Of a stretch of 64,000 nucleotides of DNA, positions 33,301 through 41,012 are shown piece by piece (the first letter of the stretch is position 1; each line of letters opens with the position of its first letter). The notes under the pieces were generated by a model. It was not told the origin of the DNA, searched no databases, and was given only the letters and a program-made list of their open reading frames with translations. Made by a program: the position numbers and the translations under genes. The stretch is from Faeciplasma sp900553675 (GTDB taxonomy: Bacteria > Bacillota > Clostridia > Oscillospirales > Ruminococcaceae), in assembly GCA_958428235.1 (NCBI GenBank), contig CAUAFG010000009.1, positions 35,055 to 99,054 of the forward strand, in the 5' to 3' direction.

Positions 33301-34884
33301 TCAAGTATCCGCACCTGATGCCGCTTTATTTTTACGGCGCTTTTTAACGACAACTACTATGCCCGCTGCAGCGCCGATTGTAGCTGCGGCGGCTGCCAGT
33401 GCGATCAGTATTGCCGAGTTAATTCCGTTAGTGCTTGACTTGACATACGGATTCTCTTTTTTAATCGTTTCCTCTGGCACATAGTCGGCTTTCGGAGCAA
33501 GATTGATTTCAATTGTTGTCAGGCTGCGTCCGGGTATCTCAAGACCGTTATGATACTCCCCAAGATCCTGCAAATATTTGTTTTTGAAGGAATTCTCAGC
33601 GTCTTCGGTTGAAAGATATACCTTTGAGCCTAATATATCCTTGCCGCCAAGGTCAATGCTCAGACTTTCTGAATTCTTAGTCGGGTTCACCGCAATAACT
33701 ATGAGCTTGCTTTCGTCAGGGGATTTGAACGCCGCAAATTTTGTATTCAGATCATCCTGAACATCAACCCGCTGATAGCCTCGGTCTATAAAAGCCGAAA
33801 AATGAGACATTATGTAGTGATTCCCACGACGTGTCAGAGAAGTGCTGCCGTTTGAGCTTGAGACATCCAAAACCGCTCCCATCGGCCATACTCCGTCCCA
33901 ATACAGATATGCATTAACGCCCTCATAAACTAAATCGTCGAGGATGATTTCAGCGTTGCCAAAGAAGTCGGCGTTGTAAAACTCGGTCTGCCAGATTTTA
34001 TAGTTCGGGAAGGACTGACCCACAGCGGTAAGGTTTTTCTCGCTAAGATCTGTACCGTAAAGGTGGTGCGCTATGATTTCAAAGCTTTCCGGACGGCTTT
34101 CTATCAGCGGATCAAGATATCCATGTAAAAGATCAGGATATGCCGCCATTGTTTCTGCGCCCATAAGCTGCGGGGCATACTCTCCGAAAGCATTCTGAAA
34201 AGCCTCATAAACAGCTATATGAGCCTTCCAGTAGGCAGCCTGATAGTCTGTTTCCTGCTTGCCCAGAAAGAATCCTGCCGAATCACGGTGACCGCCCTGC
34301 TCGTCGAGGTGGCTGTCCTGAAGCTCTGCTTCGTTGGTAATTGAAAAGTAATCAACGGGTATTCCGGCGTCAAAGAAGATTTTGATTGATTCCACGCAGA
34401 AGTCGGCAAGCGCGCCGTACATATACTCTCCGTTTTCGTCCTTTGCCAGAGTGTAATAGGAATAACCGTTTTCCGGATTTTCCACAAACTCAACCCATGG
34501 CAGGCTTCTGTCATATTCACCCCATGAAGTGACAAGAACCAGAGGGTCAATGCCTCTCTCAACTGCGGCATTATAGTAGAGATAATAGTTGCTCTTGTAT
34601 CCCTCCAAAACGTCGTCATAGTTGTTGGTATAGACACAGTTTAAGTCGCGGAACCGAAGAATATTGAATTTTGCATCGTTGAATATCCAGTCAAAGCCCT
34701 GCTGGGCAACTTCGGTTCCTGAAAGCTGTTCGCTGTACCATGTATAAGATGCGCCGAAGCCGTCTATAGTCTGATATGTTTTATTCATATCAATTTTCAC
34801 AACAGACTCATCCTCCGCAAACGCTTGCACGGATGAAACAACACTTAAGACCAATGCGGTAGCAATTATTGCAAGTTTTTTCAT
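33301..34884 (-). CDS. Glycoside hydrolase family 30, membrane-anchored
   Basis: 527 aa from the ATG at 34884 (MKKLAIIATALVLSVVSSVQAFA, signal peptide with an AFA cleavage site). The TIM barrel and side beta-domain of GH30 cover residues ~30-460: TYQTIDGFGASYTWY at the start, acid/base glutamate in YFSITNEAEL, nucleophile in IWQTEFYNADF. A C-terminal helix (ILIALAAAAATIGAAAGIVVV) followed by KKRRK anchors it to the membrane with the enzyme outside. GH30 includes xylanases, glucuronoxylanases, beta-glucosidases and galactanases; the subfamily is not decided. An AraC gene is divergent from it. Confidence 0.85.
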   Translation of the reverse strand: MKKLAIIATALVLSVVSSVQAFAEDESVVKIDMNKTYQTIDGFGASYTWYSEQLSGTEVAQQGFDWIFNDAKFNILRFRDLNCVYTNNYDDVLEGYKSNYYLYYNAAVERGIDPLVLVTSWGEYDRSLPWVEFVENPENGYSYYTLAKDENGEYMYGALADFCVESIKIFFDAGIPVDYFSITNEAELQDSHLDEQGGHRDSAGFFLGKQETDYQAAYWKAHIAVYEAFQNAFGEYAPQLMGAETMAAYPDLLHGYLDPLIESRPESFEIIAHHLYGTDLSEKNLTAVGQSFPNYKIWQTEFYNADFFGNAEIILDDLVYEGVNAYLYWDGVWPMGAVLDVSSSNGSTSLTRRGNHYIMSHFSAFIDRGYQRVDVQDDLNTKFAAFKSPDESKLIVIAVNPTKNSESLSIDLGGKDILGSKVYLSTEDAENSFKNKYLQDLGEYHNGLEIPGRSLTTIEINLAPKADYVPEETIKKENPYVKSSTNGINSAILIALAAAAATIGAAAGIVVVVKKRRKNKAASGADT

Positions 34885-35051
34885 AAGAGCACCCCTCATT
34901 ACATATAAAAGTTAAGTTTTGATTGAAGCCATGTTTTTATTCAGGTATGTTACAGATCGCGCTCTCCTGCCATTAATTCAACTCCTTAATTATAAAATAA
35001 TATTCAGCTGATATTTAGCGGCATAAAAGCCGCTGGTATTGCTTAATTAAT

Positions 35052-35080
35052 ATTCTATCATTAATAATTTTGCCTGTCAA
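35052..35080 (-). promoter_or_regulatory. Sigma-A promoter of the GH30 gene
   Basis: On the minus strand TTGACA (35080-35075), 17-bp spacer, TAGAAT (35057-35052). Just downstream lies AGCGGC-N6-GCCGCT (35017-35034), a perfect inverted repeat that could be an operator or a leader hairpin. Confidence 0.65.
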
Positions 35081-35160
35081 TCGTAATATGTTCAGATTTA
35101 TATTGTTATATTAAGATTTTTATTCCGCATAATGATTCTGATAATATTTTAATTTTAATC

Positions 35161-35189
35161 TTGACGTGTGGCTTATATTGCAGTATACT
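35161..35189 (+). promoter_or_regulatory. Sigma-A promoter of the AraC gene at 35.2 kb
   Basis: TTGACG (35161-35166), 17-bp spacer, TATACT (35184-35189). Confidence 0.65.
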
Positions 35190-35238
35190 ATATATAAAAT
35201 ATATATTAATTAATAGAATGAATGTTGGTGAGAATTAT

Positions 35239-36084
35239 ATGGACGAATTTATTTATCCGAATTTTCTCGGAGCGGAGTCGCGCTTGCCTTATTATCCCGC
35301 AGGCGTTGGAATCAATCATGTTCAAGAGCAGATTATCAGACCGTGGGGTTACCATCAGTACCAGTGGATTCAGTGCCGAAGCGGGATGGGAGAGCTTTTC
35401 ATCGGAGATAAAAGATATGTTATCAAGGAGAATCAGGGCTTTATTCTGTTTCCCCATTTTCCCAATACGGATGAGCCTCACGAATACCGTGCCCTCGGCA
35501 GCGAATGGATAACCGACTGGGTGATTTTCAACGGGGATGAAGTACCGGTATTTTTCGACAAGACGATGAACATCAGCAGCTCAAGGATGCTTTATATTTC
35601 GTCGCCGTCACAGATCAGAAGAAAAATCGAAGCCTTGTTCAATGCCGCACATAATCTTCACGCAGAAAGCAATCGCTGCTCGATTATTACCTACGAGATC
35701 CTTATTGATATCATGACTTTAACCTCAGAAAAGGAAAACAATTCTTCTGACACAAAACAGAAAAGAATTGAGCCGGTAATAAATTATATCAACGAAAATT
35801 ACGATAAGGTAATCACTTTGTCAGACCTTGCAGACATAGCAGGACTAACGCCGCAATATCTTTGCAGCCTGTTTAAAAGCATCACCTCAAAAACCATATT
35901 TGAATATATATGTCTCACAAAGATACAAAAAAGCAAGGAGATCCTTTTGAAAAGCCCGAATCTGATGGTTAAAACCGTTGCTGAAATGTCAGGCTTTAAT
36001 GACGAAAGCTATTTCTGTGTTGTTTTTAAAAGACAGGAAAAAATGAGCCCGCTGGAATTCAGACGGCTGCACCTTGGTGTTTAA
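35239..36084 (+). CDS. AraC-family transcriptional regulator (cupin plus double HTH)
   Basis: 281 aa from the ATG at 35239. The N-terminal sugar-sensing cupin domain covers residues ~20-130 (PWGYHQYQWIQCRSGMGEL, FILFPHFPNTDEPHEY). The C-terminal HTH pair is at residues ~180-278 (ITLSDLADIAGLTPQYLCSLFKS and VKTVAEMSGFNDESYFCVVFK). It lies between GH30 (divergent) and GH95 (downstream, same strand) and is likely an activator of one or both in response to a released oligosaccharide. The stop codon abuts a repeat element at 36084. Confidence 0.85.
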   Translation: MDEFIYPNFLGAESRLPYYPAGVGINHVQEQIIRPWGYHQYQWIQCRSGMGELFIGDKRYVIKENQGFILFPHFPNTDEPHEYRALGSEWITDWVIFNGDEVPVFFDKTMNISSSRMLYISSPSQIRRKIEALFNAAHNLHAESNRCSIITYEILIDIMTLTSEKENNSSDTKQKRIEPVINYINENYDKVITLSDLADIAGLTPQYLCSLFKSITSKTIFEYICLTKIQKSKEILLKSPNLMVKTVAEMSGFNDESYFCVVFKRQEKMSPLEFRRLHLGV

Positions 36085-36188
36085 TACTAATTTCCGCCTA
36101 AAACGATGCCAAAAAGCGGGTGCGAAATCACTGAGCGATGGATTTTGCACCCGCTTTTTGGGCGTTTTTTTCAGACGGAAATAAGTAT
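36084..36188. repeat. Short inverted-repeat element, copy 4 (ATACTAATTTCCGCC...GACGGAAATAAGTAT)
   Basis: 105 bp. Ends ATACTAATTTCCGCCT and (reverse complement of right end) ATACTTATTTCCGTCT. The inner stem AAAAAGCGGGTGC pairs with GCACCCGCTTTTT. It starts in the stop codon of the AraC gene and could also terminate its transcription. Confidence 0.65.
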
Positions 36189-36250
36189 AAATCAGGTGCA
36201 GCCGTTAATATCTATCTTAACATTATTATATTGTCCTTAAAATAATATGA

Positions 36251-36279
36251 TTGACAAAGACTCTATCAGCAGTTACAAT
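36251..36279 (+). promoter_or_regulatory. Sigma-A promoter of the GH95 gene
   Basis: TTGACA (36251-36256), 17-bp spacer, TACAAT (36274-36279). Confidence 0.65.
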
Positions 36280-36351
36280 ATTAATATATTTACTTTTATA
36301 TAATATCCCATTGCAATTAAAAAGCAAAAACCTTTGTCAAAGGAGCAGACT

Positions 36352-39300
36352 ATGAAATCACACATATTAAAAAAGCTTACATCTTCCATAATTATCGCTG
36401 CCCTGTTAGTTTCATGCGGCACACCTTCGGAGCGGGATTTGCCCGAACCGGAGCAGCTGAAAGTTGAAACACAGCAGCAAACGCTTGAGCTTGTATATGA
36501 TGAGCCCGCCCGCGGCTGGGAAACGGAAGCACTGCCGATGGGAAACGGATTTATCGGCGCAATGCTATATGGAGGAGTGAACTCCGACAGGATTCAGATA
36601 AACGAACACACCCTCTGGTCGGGCGGACCCGGCGCAAACCCCGATTACGACGGAGGAATGAGCAGCGCTTCAGCAGAGGAAAACCGCAAAAATCTTAAAT
36701 ATGTCCGCACAGAGCTTCAGGTGCTGATGACGGATTTCACCGAGAATCACTCTGCTAAAATGTCGGGAGGTGAACTCGTCACCGAAAACTATCCCAACCT
36801 CAGCTCGGATATTGTGAACGCCATAAACTCGCTTAAGGGTGAAAAGACCAACTATGGCTCTTATCAGTCGCTTGGCGAAATAGTCATAAATGATATCGCC
36901 GAAAATCATGTGAGCATCACCGACAACGGCCATACCGCCAACGCGCAGGAAACATCCGAACGGCTATTTGACGGTAATAACAACACAAAATGGTACTCTC
37001 TGGCGGGAACATCCGGAACAAAGCAGGAATTTCCCTGCTGGGTTATGATTGACCCTGGCAAGGCTATTGAAATTTCGGGATACACGCTTGTCAGCGGAAA
37101 CGATATGCCCGACCGCGACCCGAAAGACTGGAAGCTGCTTGCATCTGACGACGGCGAGAGCTGGACCGAGATAGATTCGCAGAGCGACCAGAGCTTTGAC
37201 AGCCGCAATGCAGAATATACTTATAAGTTAAATGATAACGCAAGCTATCGCTATTACAGATTTGAGGTTTCTGCGGTAAAGAGCAGCAATCCCGCAGGAA
37301 CAGGCTTGCAGCTTTCGGAGCTTGTATTTCTGGATGCAAGCGGCAGCCCGATTTCAGTCGGCAAGGAGGATGTATCGGATATAGGATACAGACGCTCACT
37401 CAACATCGACGACGCTGTGGCAACTGTGAAATATGAAAAGGATGGCGTTAAATACCTGCGGGAATACTTTGTCAGCAATCCAGATAACTTTGTTGCAATA
37501 CGTCTGACCGCCGATTCTCCCATGAAAAAGCAGGTGCAGTTCACCACCCCGCAGACAAAGGCAATCGTAACCGCCGAGGGCGATACTATAACCATAACCG
37601 GCAGACCCGCCGACCATAGGGAGGATATCCCTCACCTTGAGTTCGCCGGGCAGGTGAAGGTGATTTCAAACGGCGAGACTTCTGTTTTGGATAACGGAAT
37701 TTCTGTCAGCGATGCCACCGAGATCATCATATATATGACCGCCGGCACAAACTATCAGCAATGCATGGACGAAAGCTTCGACTACTTCACCGACGAAGAC
37801 CCTCTTGACGCTGTAAAAGAGCGGATAGAGACTATCAGCGCAAAGAGCTACGACGAGCTGAAGCAAGCCCATCTTGACGATTATCACAAGCTGTATGACC
37901 GTGTTAAGCTTGATATAGGCGGAAAGGCTCCTTCTGCAACTACTGATGTTCTGCTTGCAAACTACCGCAACGGAATTGGTTCGGAATCGGACAACCGCTA
38001 TATCGAAACGCTCTATTATCAGTTCGGCAGATATCTTCTGATTTCCTCCTCAAGGGAAGGCTCGCTCCCTGCTAATTTGCAGGGCATATGGTCTGACGGT
38101 CTTACGCCGCCGTGGGATGCCGACTATCACACCAACATAAACGTTCAGATGAACTACTGGCCGGCACAGCAAACCAATCTTGCCGAATGCCACCAGCCGA
38201 TGATAGATTTTATCAATAGCCTTGTCCCAAGGGGAAGGATAACGGCGGAGCTATATCACTGCACTGAGGATGGTAAGCCCGTTCGCGGCTGGACAACATA
38301 TCACGAAAACAATATCTGGGGCAACACCGGTCCTGCGGTGTCCGATGCGTTTTACTTCCCCGCAGGAGCTGCATGGATATGTCAGGACATCTGGGAGCAG
38401 TACGCCTTCACTCTTGATAAGGAGGCTCTTGCCGCCAACTTCGACACTCTTAAGGAAGCCTCGCTCTTCTGGGTCGACAATCTTGTGACCGATACAAGAG
38501 ACGGTAAGCTTGTGTCCAGTCCGTCATGGTCGCCGGAGCACGGTCCCTACTCCCTCGGTGCATATTGCGATCAGGCGATAATCTGGGATCTCTTTAACAA
38601 TACCCTTGAAGCCGCCGACATCCTCGGAATAGATGACAGCGAGATCGACGAGATCCGCGCTGCGTTTAATAAGCTATCCGGTCCGCAGATCGGCAAGGGC
38701 GGGCAGTTTATGGAGTGGAAGGACGAAATCACCCTTGACGTTACGGGAGATTACGGTCATCGCCACGTTAATCACCTGTTTGCGCTTCACCCGGGGCGGC
38801 AGATAGTAGCGGGGCGCAGCAAGCAGGACGACAAATACGCCGAGGCAATGAAGGTCACGCTTATTACACGCGGCGACGGCGGAACAGGCTGGAGCAAAGC
38901 ATGGAAGATAAACTTCTGGGCAAGGCTGAGAGACGGCAATCACGCAGGAACAATGGTAAATCAGATACTCAAGGAATCCACCTATGATAACCTGTTTGAC
39001 ACACACCCGCCATTCCAGATAGACGGCAACTTCGGAGCAACTGCCGGAATGACCGAGATGCTGCTGCAAAGTCAGGGCGGTGCAGTCGAGCTTTTGCCCG
39101 CGCTGCCTGATATGTGGAGCACCGGCAGCGTCAGCGGACTTCGGGCACGCGGAAACGTTGAGGTCGGCATTGAGTGGAAGGACGGCGCCATTGTGACTGC
39201 TGTTCTGAAGACGTTTTCAGACAGCGACTCGCTGACCGTCAAGGCGGCAGGCATTAAAAAAGCACTTCTTATCGATTCAAACGGCGAAGCGGTGAAATTC

Positions 39301-39369
39301 AGGGCTGTAGACGGCGATACGATAGAGTTCAGCGCTAAAGCCGGCGAAGTGTATACGCTGTCCTTCTGA
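36352..39369 (+). CDS. Glycoside hydrolase family 95 (alpha-L-fucosidase/galactosidase) lipoprotein with inserted F5/8C domain
   Basis: 1005 aa from the ATG at 36352 (AAAGGAG upstream). Lipobox LLVSC (Cys22). The GH95 N-domain starts YDEPARGWETEALPMGNG (residue ~49). The catalytic (alpha/alpha)6 barrel has TNINVQMNYWPA, with the two asparagines that activate water in the Bifidobacterium AfcA enzyme, plus SWSPEHG and QIDGNFGATAGMTEML. A discoidin (F5/8 type C)-like module of ~150 aa (residues ~185-335: ERLFDGNNNTKWYS ... YYRFEVSAV) is inserted within the N-domain, between YQSLGEIVIND and SDIGYRRSLNIDDA. The enzyme removes terminal alpha-1,2-fucose (or L-galactose) from xyloglucan, pectin or host glycans. 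Confidence 0.9.
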   Translation: MKSHILKKLTSSIIIAALLVSCGTPSERDLPEPEQLKVETQQQTLELVYDEPARGWETEALPMGNGFIGAMLYGGVNSDRIQINEHTLWSGGPGANPDYDGGMSSASAEENRKNLKYVRTELQVLMTDFTENHSAKMSGGELVTENYPNLSSDIVNAINSLKGEKTNYGSYQSLGEIVINDIAENHVSITDNGHTANAQETSERLFDGNNNTKWYSLAGTSGTKQEFPCWVMIDPGKAIEISGYTLVSGNDMPDRDPKDWKLLASDDGESWTEIDSQSDQSFDSRNAEYTYKLNDNASYRYYRFEVSAVKSSNPAGTGLQLSELVFLDASGSPISVGKEDVSDIGYRRSLNIDDAVATVKYEKDGVKYLREYFVSNPDNFVAIRLTADSPMKKQVQFTTPQTKAIVTAEGDTITITGRPADHREDIPHLEFAGQVKVISNGETSVLDNGISVSDATEIIIYMTAGTNYQQCMDESFDYFTDEDPLDAVKERIETISAKSYDELKQAHLDDYHKLYDRVKLDIGGKAPSATTDVLLANYRNGIGSESDNRYIETLYYQFGRYLLISSSREGSLPANLQGIWSDGLTPPWDADYHTNINVQMNYWPAQQTNLAECHQPMIDFINSLVPRGRITAELYHCTEDGKPVRGWTTYHENNIWGNTGPAVSDAFYFPAGAAWICQDIWEQYAFTLDKEALAANFDTLKEASLFWVDNLVTDTRDGKLVSSPSWSPEHGPYSLGAYCDQAIIWDLFNNTLEAADILGIDDSEIDEIRAAFNKLSGPQIGKGGQFMEWKDEITLDVTGDYGHRHVNHLFALHPGRQIVAGRSKQDDKYAEAMKVTLITRGDGGTGWSKAWKINFWARLRDGNHAGTMVNQILKESTYDNLFDTHPPFQIDGNFGATAGMTEMLLQSQGGAVELLPALPDMWSTGSVSGLRARGNVEVGIEWKDGAIVTAVLKTFSDSDSLTVKAAGIKKALLIDSNGEAVKFRAVDGDTIEFSAKAGEVYTLSF

Positions 39370-39418
39370 TGAAGAATATACTGAGCGGCTGCGGCAAAAA
39401 CGGATAATAGCAGAAAAT

Positions 39419-39463
39419 AACCTCCTATGGCAGAATGAGATAAGCTGCCATGGGAGGTTTGTT
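39419..39463 (+). terminator. Intrinsic terminator after GH95
   Basis: AACCTCCTATGGCAG / CTGCCATGGGAGGTT stem with one G-T pair and an 11-base loop, then TTGTTGT. Confidence 0.75.
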
Positions 39464-39528
39464 GTGTAAAGACGCTGCCGATATATTGCAGCGTGAAAAA
39501 GAAACAATCGATTAATAGCGGTTTTACT

Positions 39529-40503
39529 TTATCCTACTCTTCTGAAAAACGGTTTATAGTCAAGTATTTTTTCAATTTCGTTAAGGACGTCACCTGTAAG
39601 AACGATTCCTGATGCCTTGGCATTGCTTTCTAACTGCTCAGGCTTAGACGCTCCTGTAATGGCGCTGCTTATTACATGCTTTCTCAGTATCCACGCAAGT
39701 GCAAGCTGTCCCAAGGTTATATTTAGATTATCAGCTATGCCTATTAATTTCTCAACTTTATCTAAATTTTGATCTGTTAAAAGCTTATTGATTTGTTTGT
39801 CTGCCTGATGTGTCGCTCTTGAGCCCTCCGGAATAGCTCTGCCCTTACGATATTTGCCTGTCAGCAAGCCCTGAGATAATGGTGAGAACGGTACGATACC
39901 TATACCGTTTTTCTCGCATATTCCCATGATTTCATCTTCAATATATCTGTCAACCATGTTATACTGCGGCTGTATAACAGATATCGGACGAAGTCCCTTT
40001 TTATCTATGATTTGCAAAGCCTCCATAATCTGAACAGGGCTCCATTCGCTCACGCCATAGTATAAAATCTTGCCTCTCTCAACCATATCGCTTAAAGTCT
40101 GGACGGTTTCCTCTACAGGAGTTTCGTTGTCAAAGCGATGGCAGAAATACATATCAAGGTAATCAACCTGCATATTTTTTAACGACTTGTCAAGCGACTC
40201 GATAATATGCTTGCGGGAAAGTCCTCTGTCATTGGGACCGCTTCCCGTCGGGAAAAACACCTTGCTTGATACAACATATGAACGACGCGGATAGTCCTTT
40301 AGCAGCTTGCCGAGAAAAATCTCAGCTCTTCCGCCGCTGTAAGCATCGGCACAGTCGAAAAAGTTCACACCCAAGTCAAATGCCTTTTTAACTGTTGCTT
40401 TAGCAGCTTCTTCGGCGGCAGCACCGTTCAAATCGGTCATCCAGCTTCCAAGGGCTATTTCACTTACTTTAAGCCCCCATTTTCCAAGATTTCGATATTT
40501 CAT
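39529..40503 (-). CDS. Aldo/keto reductase (voltage-gated K+ channel beta-subunit/YhdN-like)
   Basis: 324 aa TIM-barrel reductase. It has the N-terminal YRNLGKWGLKVSEIALGSW; the catalytic Asp and Tyr in FFDCADAYSGGRAE; Lys in VVSSKVF; His in MYFCHRFD; and the NADP-binding GVSEWSPVQI, FSPLSQGLLTGKY and ITGASKPEQLESN. Uses NAD(P)H to reduce aldehydes or sugar-derived carbonyls in the cytoplasm. Isolated single gene on the minus strand within the glycosidase region; perhaps serves lactaldehyde or another sugar aldehyde, which is inference. A repeat element lies 42 bp upstream of its start. Confidence 0.9.
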   Translation of the reverse strand: MKYRNLGKWGLKVSEIALGSWMTDLNGAAAEEAAKATVKKAFDLGVNFFDCADAYSGGRAEIFLGKLLKDYPRRSYVVSSKVFFPTGSGPNDRGLSRKHIIESLDKSLKNMQVDYLDMYFCHRFDNETPVEETVQTLSDMVERGKILYYGVSEWSPVQIMEALQIIDKKGLRPISVIQPQYNMVDRYIEDEIMGICEKNGIGIVPFSPLSQGLLTGKYRKGRAIPEGSRATHQADKQINKLLTDQNLDKVEKLIGIADNLNITLGQLALAWILRKHVISSAITGASKPEQLESNAKASGIVLTGDVLNEIEKILDYKPFFRRVG

Positions 40504-40545
40504 AATAGTTCATCATCCTTCTTTAAATTTTGTTGAATTTATTCT

Positions 40546-40645
40546 ATACTTATTTCTCATCATAAAGCGTCTATAAAGTTGCCAACCCCATCGTACGGCG
40601 GTTTCGTTGTGATTCCATAGTTACACTTTTCTGAGAAATTAGTAT
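40546..40645. repeat. Short inverted-repeat element, copy 5 (ATACTTATTTCTCA...TGAGAAATTAGTAT)
   Basis: 100 bp with ends ATACTTATTTCTCA and TGAGAAATTAGTAT; the interior is less palindromic than in the other copies. It lies between the AKR gene and the GH29 promoter region. Confidence 0.55.
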
Positions 40646-41012
40646 TTAATGTTTGAATCATATCACGCTTTTTTATCAAAGTAAATGATGTATGATGATA
40701 ATTTTAATGATTTATTAGACTGTTTGTACAAAAAAGCACCGTCATTAAGGGCGATGTTTCGGCAAATGGCTGTGATTTTTGTCTGTCAATGAAAGAACAG
40801 AGATTTTTTGTAGGAAATCCGTTTTGAGCTCAGCACATCTTACTCCTGTATTCCGCGGGAGAGCTGAAATCCACAGCAGAATTGTTTACAAAATGATTGC
40901 CGTTAAAGCTCTGCAAATCTGCACAAAACTTCAACAAGCATGGCACAATGGTATATTGACATATCCCGTCAGCAAATATATAATCAAAATAGAAAGGCTG
41001 AGGGGAAAAGCA
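40646..41012. other. Upstream region of the GH29 gene
   Basis: About 370 bp. A promoter is visible near its end (40956-40984). The open frame extending back to 40779 lacks a start site and family resemblance. Confidence 0.5.
40956..40984 (+). promoter_or_regulatory. Sigma-A promoter of the GH29 gene
   Basis: TTGACA (40956-40961), 17-bp spacer, TATAAT (40979-40984): a perfect consensus, 28 bp before the start codon. Confidence 0.8.

Noticed and set aside
40779..41012. N-terminal extension of the GH29 lipoprotein frame
   Set aside because: The signal peptide and ribosome binding site place the start at 41013, and the region contains a consensus promoter.
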